A stretch of 64,000 nt of DNA from Lineus longissimus (taxonomy: Eukaryota; Nemertea; Pilidiophora; Heteronemertea; Lineidae), in NCBI RefSeq assembly GCF_910592395.1, contig NC_088316.1, positions 10,912,001 through 10,976,000 of the forward strand. Reading direction: 5' to 3'. The position numbers and the translations under genes were made by a program. Below are positions 22,401-31,896 of the stretch, in pieces. Numbering within the stretch: the first letter of the stretch is position 1; the number at the start of each line of letters is the position of its first letter. The notes below the pieces were generated by a model. It worked only from the letters and a program-made list of their open reading frames with translations, was not told the origin of the DNA and did no database searches.

Positions 22401-22523
22401 CGAAAAGAGGGCATGCCAGCAAACAACCTGCTCCAAATCGAGCCATTCACAAGCAACCGTCATGCTCAAACCCCACAAGACATCCGCCACGAATTTCGAG
22501 AGTACTTCCTCACCCCAGGGTGA
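19450..22523 (+). pseudogene. PIF/Harbinger transposase, family A copy 2, damaged splice donor
   Basis: The counterpart of the copy-1 transposase: exon 1 from 19,450, exon 2 at 20,490-20,605 and exon 3 at 21,726-22,523. Six bases are missing at the exon 1/intron 1 border. GTGAGTATG has become AGTG, leaving GTGCTT, a poor donor. Without splicing, the frame ends at a stop at about 19,798. Exon 2 has a Glu-to-Lys change (ACGAGG to ACAAGG context), and exon 3 ends a few residues earlier (EYFLTPG). The three catalytic blocks are intact. It is probably non-functional unless a cryptic donor is used. Confidence 0.7.
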
Positions 22524-23027
22524 GGTTTCGTGGCAGTACAAGTTCATTTGAGGAAGCCGTCCTTAAAGTGGGCGGAATGAAGAGCATTTATGACATGAGA
22601 GACTGAAATAAACCTGCAAGAGAGAAATCATGTAACAAAATTAACAAATAAAGATAATTCTCACCAAATTGGTCTTCGATTTTCGTCCTCCAATAACTCC
22701 CCTTAGAAAAGAGAATGCCTTGTAGTACATCCACTTTGGGGTGTAAACGTAGTCAGTCCCTTGCCCAGATTTCCTCTTGGTGGCTTTCTTTAATTCTTGC
22801 GCATACTGGTTTCTCAGGTTGTGCATTTTTCTCGTCACTTGCACTTAATCTCTTTTACAATACTTCGCCAGACTTTTCCATGCATCCTCTTTCTTCAACC
22901 TGTCTCTATATTCGGCAGACGTGACATCCCATAGTGCAGGCCTCGCTCTGTAACCTTCAATGAGGTTGCTGACCGCATCTTGCGACCATTCACTCTCCGC
23001 AACTTCAACATGAAATTCGTCTGCCAT
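21123..23027 (-). pseudogene. MADF-BESS partner, family A copy 2, nonsense mutation
   Basis: Same two-exon layout as copy 1 (22,665-23,027 and 21,123-21,647). A substitution in exon 1 turns the Lys of KRDKVQV into a stop at about 22,845, which cuts the protein after ~60 residues, inside the MADF region. Exon 2 differs by scattered substitutions (for example Ala to Ser in GLKSEANRK). The copy is dead unless copy 1 supplies the protein. Confidence 0.8.
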
Positions 23028-23521
23028 TTCTCGTGTTGAACTCGCACTGATCTGTTAGACGGATCTGTACGACAGTTCTATCCCAAAATAGAGCAAGTGC
23101 TAGTCTATAAAGGCACTGTCTGACACTTTTATAACCAACTTGCATAATCTATGTGGCTCACTTCCACACGACAGAAATTGACCATCCTACAATCTTTCGG
23201 ACAGTTATCTATTGCTGTCATACAGCCACTAGCTGAACAACTTCCACGGGATAGTCATTGGACAGTCACTATCTGACAGCAAACTTTCGACAGAAAACTG
23301 TCAAGTGGAGCCGCGCCTTAAAGGTCAACTTTATACGATTTTCTTTTCAGAGATGACCCTTGATGTCAGGTAAAGTGCTCCCTTTGGAAGCTCCCTTAGG
23401 AAAAGTGGGGGTCGTTTCACAGACCTCACTTTAGCCTAAAGGAGAACTTTATTTGTTTCAAAGGGATCCTTAAATTAAAGTTAGGTCTGGACCAAACTTT
23501 AGTGTCCCTTTAGCCTCCGAC

Positions 23522-24583
23522 TTGTGTAGGCGACTTTTGTTGATGATGGCCGACTATGTACATCGCATTGCTCGACTGTACGACGTAAATCTGGGCAGGG
23601 AACGCTTCAGAACCAGACTCCCCGTTTTTCAAGAAAATGACTATAATGACGAGTCATTTTTCAAGCGCTTTCGCTTCACAAAGAATGGACTTAATTATCT
23701 GATGGATTTCTTGGGGCCCGACTTGCCAGACGCAGCGAACCAACGTGGAATCCCTTTGACATCAAGGACACAACTGCTAGTGGCTCTTCGATATTTCGCA
23801 ACTGGATCATTCCAGATCGTTTCTGGTGACTTGCAAGGTGTTTCCCAACCATCAGCTTCAAGGATTGTCAAGAAGGTTTCCAGAGCTATTGCCAGACATC
23901 GAGGACAGATAATTCGGTTTCCAACAGGCCAGGACGCTGTGAGGAATAAGGTAACATTCTATGAATTGCATGGCTTTCCTGATGTTCTGGGATGTATCGA
24001 TGGTGTTCACATTCCAATACAGGCCCCAAGCGTGGAGGAAAAAGAGATCTATCGATGCCGCAAGGGATTTATGTCCCTGAATGTTCAGGGTATTGCAGAT
24101 GCCAAACTGAAATTCGTTAACATTGTCAACCGCTGGCCAGGCTCCACTCACGACTCTCGGATTTTTAACAACAGTCGGATTAGTTTGCAGTTTGAGCAAG
24201 GACAGTTCAATGGTCTTCTACTTGGCGATAAGAGATACGCATGTCGACCATTCCTCATGACACCATTCAGGAATCCAGACGGCCTCGCTGAGAATGCCTA
24301 CAACAGATCTCACAAAAGAACACGATCTGTTGTTGAACGAATGTTCGGTATATAGAAGCGAAAATTTCCTTGTTTGAAGGAGGGACTACGGGTAAAGCTC
24401 GACACAGCCATGGCTGTCATAACTGCAACTGCCATCTTGCATAACATTGCTATAGATCTGAAAGAGCCCGATTTCGGTGTAGAGCGAGTGGTAGAGGATG
24501 ACGGTGCTATGATCAGACATGTCAGAGATGAAGAGATGGGTGTAGTGGTGAGGCAGAGAATAGTTCAACAGTGGTTTCAATGA
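23522..24583 (+). pseudogene. PIF/Harbinger (HARBI1-like) transposase of element B, one in-frame stop
   Basis: An intronless frame encodes a HARBI1-like protein with start MCRRLLLMMADYV or the internal MMADYV. It has the N-terminal block FFKRFRFTKNGLNYL, a helix-turn-helix region (GVSQPSASRIVKKVSRAI) and the DDE blocks GCIDGVHI, GSTHDSRIF and VVERMFGI. A TAG at 24,353-24,355 interrupts the frame right after FGI, where the family has Trp. The same frame then continues KRKFPCLKEGLR and ILHNIA to a normal stop at 24,583. The total length without the stop would be ~353 residues, as expected. This looks like a single recent nonsense change, so the copy is very young but inactive. Confidence 0.88.
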
Positions 24584-24825
24584 AGAGACGTGTGTAACAA
24601 TTATCATTGACAAGACTACTTTATTACTGATGAATTAACATAACATTCAGACAGTGTCTGAACAAAACAAAACATGTTGTGATGCTTAAAATCACTTGCA
24701 TTAATCTGGCTTCAGGGATATTTGTTTCAAAAAGACTGCAGTGTCAGTGTTCGCACTTGTGTTTCAATCCTAGGAATGGGAATGTTTTCCAGTTATTTGT
24801 TTATACCATACAACTGTACCATGAT

Positions 24826-25789
24826 TCAGTTAAGCTCACCATAAATACTAAAAAGTTGGTAATCAGCGGTGTTGTTTGCTGTTTCCTGCTCTGATGATTG
24901 TGCCACTTGTTTGTTGGCATTTGCCAATAAATTCATCTGATGCCTGAACAGTTCCATGCGCTTGTCATGTTCTTCCCGTTGAAATTGAATCTTCTCCTCC
25001 AGATATTTCATTTGCAGAGCATGCTCCTTCCTCTGCATTTCCAGAGCAGCAGTCATAGCAGGGCCGTGGGCAGGGCTTTTGGGAGCCACTTTGGTTTGCT
25101 GTTTGGAGGATGTAGCAGGTGTACTAAGTGTACTGATCATCGATGTAGTGGGCTGGCTTACTTCATCGTCACTCCTGGCTGATGGATTCTCTGCATCAGA
25201 CTCGTTGGTCGGCGGTTTTCCAGCAGCTGTATGCTTCTTTATTGTTTCTGCAATAGGAACAAGAAAATCAGTGAAGTTAGGTGCCATGGGACATTCCAGC
25301 TTCTGCAAGCAAATTACTTATCCTCCAGCAATGCACATTTCTATACTTACCTGGTACATTATGATAGTCGGTGTCATTGTCAAAGCTGTTATCCAATGGT
25401 TTCAGCACTTCACTACAATATGATGCAACCATATGCGACAGATCATCGGCGACAGTGTCTTTCTCCACGGGCCCCCCTCCTGTCTGGTGGCGAGTTTTCT
25501 TCTCCTGGGCGACGTCTTTTTTAGCCTTCGCTTTCAAGTTCTCAAGGACCTTCTTCAGCTGTGTGGCACTGCACTCTGTTTCCCCTTTCTTTATTGATGG
25601 CTGCTCATTGAACTTTTTGACAATCCTATCCCACGCCTGGTTTTTTCTGCTTGTAACTTTGTTCGTATTTTCTTTCAAGTCCAGAATACTCTTTTCCTTT
25701 TGCACAAGATTCATTAGGAACTGCTTCTCTAATTCATTGAAGCTTCGTCGCGTTCGACCTTCGGAACATTTTTTAGAGGCCTTCGGCAT
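24826..25789 (-). CDS. Myb/SANT-like partner protein of element B
   Basis: Exons 25,351-25,789 and 24,826-25,247 join in phase 1 across a GT-AG intron (CCAG|GTAAGT; CTATTGCAG) to give 286 residues. The start is MPKASKK. Residues ~15-110 form a Myb/SANT-like trihelix domain (RRSFNELEKQFLMNLV, then NQAWDRIVKKFNE and TQLKKVLENLKAK). The C-terminal half has a Ser/Thr-rich linker and a coiled coil (MQRKEHALQMKYLEEKIQFQ). This is the second gene usual in PIF/Harbinger elements. It is convergent with the transposase, 242 bp apart. No lesion was seen. A nearer AG at 25,303 would shift the frame to an early stop. Confidence 0.8.
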
Positions 25790-26151
25790 GGCTGTACAGA
25801 TGTTCAACTCGCAGATGTCTGTGATGTTCAACTTGCAGAGGTAGCCTACTCTGTATACAATGCATGTGCTCAATGACAACTTCATGAATACGTTTAGGTA
25901 ACCACATGTGGAAATGCCTTTTATCACCGAATACATAATCATAAAGGTCAGTTAGTAAAAGGGACACTGCTATAAGGGGCCCTTTAGCAATTCTTTATTA
26001 AAGTGTCACCTTAGTGGAAGGGAAGCCAAAGTCTGGTTCTTGAATACGGATGGCTGAGGGACACTTAAGAAAAGGGAAACTTAGCTAAGGGACACTTAAT
26101 TAAAGGGCCCTTTAAAGTTGATTTAAGGAACATCTTAGAATACGGGCCCAT

Positions 26152-26869
26152 ATCTTTCAGCCTTTTTCTCCCATTTCGTGTGGAGATCCCAGAGGAGATG
26201 CACGAATTGTATGTCTTCAAGAAAAGCGAAACCTTGTGTTTGTCGGACTTCGCATTAGCAAATAGCGTTTTCACCCCTTGATAAAAGTATCGTGCTGGCA
26301 AGGGTTTCGTACAGTCAAAACTTGATAGCATTGTGATTTTCAAATAGTGGACCTTCCCAGCTTGAAGAAAAGCCAAACCAGATGTGTGTCGGCCTTCACA
26401 TAAATAAATGGGTTTTTGGCCCCTTAAAAAGGGTTGCTGGCCCTGCAAACGTACAACCTAAAGTTGCTGGCATTGCTGTTTCAATGATACCACGTCTCCA
26501 ACCCACAATCCCATATAGTTTATTTTAGTGTCGGGTCTCGCATAAATAAAACCAATTTTTAGCACCCTTAAAAAGGGTCCCATGGCCAACCGTACAGGAG
26601 TTACCCTGCCAGCAATGGTGATTTCCATACAGGGGGCAGAAAGGCTTGACTTGCAGGGGTCAAATCTTTTTATCTCTCCCACATTAATAAATCGAGCCAA
26701 ATCTCGGTCTTATTGCCGGTTCATCAGACCTGTCATTGTAAAATGCATGCAAATGCAGTGTCAAATTCCTGCATGAAATTCCCGGGAAAATCCGTATTCA
26801 TATTTGGTGTTGAAATGCAAAGTGTGGACCACGTGCGTTTATTAACATCACGTGACCTGCAATCGTGGA
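26152..26869. repeat. Degenerate ~145-bp tandem repeat, about three units
   Basis: The blocks GTCGGACTTCGCATTAGCAAAT (near 26,237), GTCGGCCTTCACATAAATAAAT (near 26,390) and GTCGGGTCTCGCATAAATAAA (near 26,531) are each followed by a CCCCTT..AAAA..GGG and GCTGGC/ATGGCC block. The units are old and diverged. No gene is seen. Confidence 0.5.
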
Positions 26870-27045
26870 TTGAAAATAACATTGACCATGCACATTCTCC
26901 CCTTAAATCACCCAAACCAATACCGCGCAAATATATTCTTAAAACCATTTTCTTGACCTCTGACAAGTTAGTTTTGTCTGATGCAGTGTTTTAACACGAA
27001 TTTGAGGGCGATTACTATCACGAAAATTCACACTCATCGGGTTTG
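26870..27045 (+). repeat. Dispersed repeat, copy also at 36.3-36.5 kb
   Basis: It shares TCACCCAAAC, ATATATTCTTAA, TTTTCTTGACCTCTGA, TTGTCTGATGCAGTGTTT and TTTGAGGGCGATTAC with 36,340-36,475, in the same orientation. It is probably a fragment of a transposon not otherwise recognised. Confidence 0.65.
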
Positions 27046-27591
27046 TAGAAAACTGCTAAAGCCTCATGGTTTGACAGTCTTCTTCGAATAAATACACGAT
27101 ATCAATTTCATATTTTTTATTACGCTGACTTACATCAAAATTACTGACATAAGAGTATCATAAAACAGTGCAGATCATTTACAATCGTAATTTGAAATCA
27201 AAAATTGTAAATATAACTGAAATAACTGAGCACTAATTCGCCCACTCTTGATGACATCGGTCGATATGGACACTAAGCGTCACAAACTCGCCCCAGTGCC
27301 GAAATAAAAAAAATCAGTTGTAAGGAACGAAATCAGCACCTCTAGTGTCAAGATTGTAAGCGGCAAGCACTGGAGCCACTAGTGCGCATGCGCAGCATCC
27401 ACAAGTCAACTCCTTCGTTGAACAGCTTGTTGAGATAAAATTTCACATGATTTCCAGAAGTAGTCTGGCACGAAAAGGCTTTACCGAAGAAACGACAGTA
27501 TACGATAGGCATAGCTGGCGATTAAAAATTGCGAAGCTAAAAATGTAATTGAATTCTGTCTTGTTGCAACTGCTATTTTTCCTTTTTCAGC
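27046..27591. other. No gene recognised
   Basis: Unique-looking AT-rich sequence with no supported feature. Confidence 0.4.
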
Positions 27592-27775
27592 ATTACTAGA
27601 CATTCACTGCACGTGAATAAAAATATTCACGTAGTCCGAAGTCAGAGTGTTAACGTGGTTAGTAAGACCTCTGGTATGTCGCTCTCTCCCGTTGTGTATA
27701 TTATCATCTGTGTTAACGATCATGAATTGTTTTACTTGCCCTCTGTGATCTTATACGATTTGATATCTGAAGAGG
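27592..27775 (+). other. Possible exon, unknown product
   Basis: It is bounded by a strong acceptor (CTATTTTTCCTTTTTCAG, ending 27,591) and a donor (GAAGAG|GTAGGAAG). One frame is open throughout (~61 residues, including SGMSLSPVVYIIICVNDHE). It has no known domain, and no partner exons were identified. Both splice signals could be chance. Confidence 0.25.
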
Positions 27776-28128
27776 TAGGAAGAAAGATTATCAGTATATG
27801 ATATTCTATACAAAACCTACCCATGTGCACTGAACAATCATTCCTAGGATGACTTCATGATCATTGCCATTGTTGTTGCTAATCAACACACTGTAGGGAA
27901 GCTCAAGTAAAGCTCGGCAGCATGCTGTCCTCAAAGGTTGGTTGGTAGGGCAATTACACCAAGGTTTCTATTTATGGTATCAGATTCGCTTGCTGTCTTT
28001 TTCACCTGCAGTTAAAAAATGTAAACAAAATGAATGCAATTTCTAGTGTGTGCTCTCCATGGGTGGATGAAGAGGTTGAAAGCAAGGTTCCGAAAATCAA
28101 TGCATTTAAGGCCCTTTTCAGAACAAAC

Positions 28129-28153
28129 TTTATTCCAGAAATAACTTTTTATT
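28129..28153 (-). terminator. Poly(A) signals of the 28-29 kb gene
   Basis: On the minus strand, AATAAA occurs at 28,148-28,153, immediately after the stop codon, and again at 28,129-28,134. That is the expected place for a very short 3' UTR. Confidence 0.45.
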
Positions 28154-28154
28154 T

Positions 28155-29068
28155 CTATTTTGTCCTCAAATATCTCACTCGTCTTACCCATTTTGCTACC
28201 TGAGCAATAGCACTTTTTGTATGTACACTTCCAGCTCTAGCCAAAATGTACTCGTCTCCCTCAACTGTAATATCCAAGTTGACAGTTCCTCTGAGCGTTT
28301 CGTGACGTAGGTCAGGAACAGATGAAACCTTCTCACCAAAGATACCCATGACACGTTTTGGAGCTCGACTGAAATTTAAGGAAAACAAATAACAAATATT
28401 CAATGTCTTGAGCAATGTTTTACCATTCAGACTTGCCTTGCTAACGGCCACCGCCGATTGTAACAATAACTTGAAAACAGCCAGGGGCGCCTTTGTGTAA
28501 ATATTACACATCATCTGATGACAAGTCCCACAACTAAACATTGAAACTAAACATTGAAACTAAACTAACATTGATGGAAGCACATTTCACAATGGGTACC
28601 ATGGCCAAATTGATTATCGGATCGTACCGATTTTCTAAAGGAGCCTTGACCTAATGACTGTTAATAATTTGCACTGTTAAATTGCATTTCAATGATTTTT
28701 TAATGATCCTGTTTGCAGTAGTTTCGGTGCTGATGGAAGTGGAAGCTGTTTTTTTATGGAAAACCAACATATTTTATGCCCAACTTGGCCCTTGAAAACT
28801 AAAAACATTTTTATTCTTTTACTGAGAAAACTTTAAGTGCCTGTGATATCACACTCAGCTGAAAATGTCCATATCAGGCATTTCATCAAAGTAATAGTTA
28901 CCCTAATGCACACTACTATAGACTCACCTGAAATCCAAAAAGTATATTCTCGTGAAAGATTGGAAAATATACTCGTAACAGGTTTCATCAGTGGGCTCAT
29001 CTTGTGCATATTTAACAACAACTTTCCTCAGAGATTGTAAGTAGTTTGTGATATCCTTGAAAAGCATT
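28155..29068 (-). CDS. Unrecognised gene, last two exons
   Basis: Exon 28,928-29,068 (acceptor CTTCCTTATTTCAG; donor TTTCAG|GTGAGT) joins exon 28,155-28,368 (acceptor TTAAATTTCAG) in phase 2. The result is a continuous ~117-residue C-terminus ending at TAG. Residues include MLFKDITNYLQSLRKVVVKY and, in the last exon, RGTVNLDITVEGDEYILARA. The first exon looks helical, the second beta-rich then basic. Poly(A) signals follow the stop. The matching phases, good splice sites and terminator make a real gene likely. I do not recognise the family. Upstream exons, if any, were not found. The ATG at the start of the 28,928 exon could be the true start. Transposon origin cannot be excluded. Confidence 0.5.
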
Positions 29069-29334
29069 CTGAAATAAGGAAGCAAGTTTTAGTGCAGGCC
29101 AAATAATAACCAAGTCATTGCCTCTCACCACTAACAGTGAGGATGAATTTCTAGGTAATCTCCCCCCTGGCCGTCAGAATGCCTGTTACATTATTTATTG
29201 TCTCCATGCATTCCCTTCATTTCCCGTACATCCATATTGTGACAACACTAATATAATACACACATGGGTGTCACAGGAGACACGCACTGAAAGCCCTTCT
29301 CAGTAGTGGAAGACCGGGTGTTCGAAGATTGTAA
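29069..29334. other. No gene recognised
   Basis: This would be the intron or upstream region of the preceding minus-strand gene. No exon is supported. Confidence 0.35.
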
Positions 29335-29365
29335 TGAAATGGCCAGTGCCATTGTGCTCACCTCC
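29335..29365 (+). repeat. Isolated head of the (GAC)n-tailed repeat
   Basis: ATGAAATGGCCAGTGCCATT followed by GTGCTCACC matches the left terminus of the family. The rest of the element is missing. A second such fragment lies at about 30,628-30,660 (ATGAAACGGTCAGGGGCATT, then GTGCTCACC). Confidence 0.7.
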
Positions 29366-29411
29366 CTCACAGACAGTTTGTTATGATCAAACTGACCAAT
29401 GATCAAGCACA

Positions 29412-29953
29412 CAGTTTTTGATTTTAGCCAGGAATTGGACGGGACGTACGACCCAAATTTAGGTTAGGTCCCCCCCCGCTTATTCCGACAAAACTTCATT
29501 TCAATTATGGTCGCAGTAGCGGGGCAATCAAGCGCCATCGCTGCATCCTCGGCTCCAGGAAACGCCTTACTAGTGCATCGACCCACATGGAAAGGATCGT
29601 CGCATGGACAGCTAACTCGGGTCAATCGGAGTCGACATTGGAAAACCGTGATAATTCAGTCATATTTTGAATTTTGCGCCTATGATCATGTGACACAATA
29701 AGAAATACAGAGTTCCAGTCACGCAAAAAGTCGTACCAGTGCTGCCATCTGAGAATTTTTAGTATAACTAGCTATATTTTAAAATTGCCGTGTGTCATAC
29801 GGACGTACGTGGAACGTCAAAATCAATGGGAATAACGATAAACCTTGGTACACTACCTATATGAAATGTGGACGTACGTCAAATGTCTATATGGCACATC
29901 GATTGCCAAAAAGTGGACGTACGTCATACGTCTATAAGGCATCCAAAGGGTTA
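29412..29953. repeat. Repeat-rich segment with GGACGTACGT motifs
   Basis: Three spaced blocks contain GGACGTACGT (near 29,801, 29,872 and 29,915). The last two are followed by CAWAYGTCTATA-GGCA. The segment ends AAAGGGTTAA, which resembles the TTAA-terminated MITE ends found in the PGM2 introns. The left end was not identified. Confidence 0.4.
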
Positions 29954-30729
29954 ATGATACCAATGGTCCTTTAAATGCCCGCATCTATTACTTTTATCCG
30001 ATTGAACACCTCCAACACTGTATACCTTGTTTCTATTGTGTTACAAAGGTATAAACCAATACCTTCATCAATCGTAATTTTTTCGTTGGTTTTTTCAAAA
30101 AATAAAAAAGTTTTTGTGGACCTTTTGTAATTGACGATTATGTAATGAAGACAATAATGCCCAATTGTTATGACCATACTGACAACAACATTTGGGAAGA
30201 TATCATAAGTTGTTGTGTTGAATGATGAGCTAGACTGTAGGCCTATGGTTCAATGTAAAATACCAGACCGACTTCATTCAAAGCTACGGAACCATTATTC
30301 CCTGCCATAAAAACTTTACAAAATTCAAGCCAATATTGAGGGATCGTTCCCATTTTGTCATTCGACATTATGCCCCCCTGGTGGCAAAACAAAGAATTGA
30401 ACTCTGCCCAATTTCATGATGAAACTGCTCGATTTAAATGACTTAGAACGCGATTTGTTACATCCTTGATAAACACATCGAGGGATGACGGAGGGATGTG
30501 CGAGTTCTTCTAGTAATAACAGGTGACGCCACCATTAGTTCATCAGTTCCTAATGCTGGAAATACAATGTACACGTGTCGACTTGGGCAGTCTGGTCTCC
30601 AGTGTGAGGAGGTTTTAAAATCTAAATAAATGAAACGGTCAGGGGCATTGTGCTCACCGTATACAATAGATTTTCATGCTGGGTCCTGTCTACAGGAGTG
30701 AAAGTCTTTGCACGTCAGACCGAAATTTA
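29954..30729. other. No gene recognised
   Basis: Apart from the isolated repeat head at 30,628-30,660, nothing supported was found here. Confidence 0.4.
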
Positions 30730-31050
30730 AGTTGCGTGGTCATCTGAGGGATGGATTCATACTGGTGATAAACCATTCAAGTTAATTCGGTCATCTGTGG
30801 GATAAGGATTCATACTGGAAATAAACCATTTATGGGAACTCAAGTTAACATCTGTGGGACATGGATTCATACTGGTGATAAACCATTCAATGAAAACTCA
30901 ATTTAATGTGGTCATCTGAGGGATATAGATTCATGCTGGATATAAACCACTGAATTGGAACTCTTAATGTGGTCATCTGAGGGATATGGATTCATATTTG
31001 AGTTGCCATTGAATGTTTTTTCTCCAGTATGAATCCATATCCCTCAGATG
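30730..31050 (+). repeat. ~53-64-bp minisatellite resembling zinc-finger linkers
   Basis: GGTCATCTG-GGGATA-GGATTCATACTGG-GATAAACCATT recurs with ATTCATAC-type landmarks at about 30,755, 30,808, 30,865, 30,929 and 30,989. A further unit follows in reverse orientation at about 31,025-31,050. One frame of the unit reads IHTGDKPF, the C2H2 zinc-finger linker, but the units are shorter than a 84-bp finger, lack the Cys pair and shift frame. Confidence 0.6.
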
Positions 31051-31352
31051 GCCGGACCGTCTACAGCCCAAAATGTATGTCGTTCAGCAAAAATGTCCAC
31101 GACCCCAAAATTGTGGATTTTGTCATATATGTCAGACATCCAAAGAATAATGGTGAATTTATCACCATCAATAGACCGTTTTATAGCATTTGATATACTT
31201 TTGGCACAATGCCATTGCCAAATGCCAATTGGCAATTGGCAATTGCCAGGTATTGAACTATGACACGGAGTTAAGCTGTTATTTTGTTACTGTATTCATC
31301 AGGAGATGAATGTTAATTTAGTAAGGGGGTGATGATACGGAGTTAAGCTGTC

Positions 31353-31894
31353 AACAATTAAATTTTATAAATCACCTTTAAAACGAATGATGGATTTTAA
31401 CGTTTAGGGGCCAATTATTATGACGAAAGCAAGTAAGCTAAATTGGTATTATACTGTTGTAGCAACAGGGGACAGAAATGGCCAGATAAATAAGGAGTGT
31501 GATTTTACTCTCAGAATTGTTTGTAGTACGTGAGGTTATCGGGTTTAGATACTTTTATCGAGGGAGGCGATGTTGATACCTTGACCAAGTGATGCAAGAT
31601 GACGTGACATATATCAATTAAGCCCGTTTCGTGGGCCGGCCACGTCACTTGCACCAGAGTGGAATATCACCGTCGTCTAGGGAACATTGTAACATCAACA
31701 AGAATTGTTTAAAAATCTAGGGGTCTCCTTCCCTCGAGAGAGACCGGCAGATGACTTCATAGAAACAACCTCCTCTGTACCATATTCAATCATCTATCAA
31801 ATAAAAGTTTAAAAGACAAGAAGCCTCTCTCCTGCTAAGCTAGTCTTCCCAACTCAGCAATTCTCCAACAAGCCAATACTCGTAAACAAGATCC
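31353..31894 (+). repeat. Left member of a 542-bp direct repeat (LTR-like)
   Basis: It starts near AACAATTAAATTTTATAAAT and ends near CTCGTAAACAAGATCC. It matches 33,331-33,872 with no length difference and only about two substitutions that I saw. The spacing and the retroelement-like content between them suggest a pair of LTRs. No primer-binding site follows the left copy. Confidence 0.65.
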
Positions 31895-31896
31895 CG

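Larger units (their letters stand above)
19205..23318. mobile_element. PIF/Harbinger element A, copy 2 (head-to-tail with copy 1)
   Basis: Nearly identical to copy 1 over 4,114 bp, in the same orientation, separated from it by only TT (or sharing TTA). TAA follows the right end (23,319-23,321), matching the TAA left of copy 1, so the dimer as a whole is bracketed by one target duplication. Unlike copy 1, both genes here carry lesions. Confidence 0.88.
15036..26151. mobile_element. PIF/Harbinger element B, interrupted by an 8.2-kb insertion
   Basis: The left end GGCCCGTATTCTAAGA (15,039) and its exact reverse complement at the right end (to 26,148) form a 16-bp perfect terminal repeat. It is flanked by CAT on both sides (15,036-15,038 and 26,149-26,151). 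Removing the nested A dimer with its TAA duplication leaves about 2.87 kb. That holds a DDE transposase on the plus strand and a Myb/SANT protein on the minus strand, arranged tail to tail. Subterminal regions repeat AAGGGACACTTAA and AAGGGCCCTTTAAA-like motifs. The target sequence (...GACTTAAAGGTCAAC...) is reconstructed cleanly at the insertion point, which shows that B was there first. Confidence 0.85.

Noticed and set aside
24826-25302. Second exon of the element-B Myb/SANT gene starting at the nearer acceptor (25,303)
   Set aside because: With the phase-1 donor it gives a stop after eight codons. The acceptor at 25,248 keeps the long frame.
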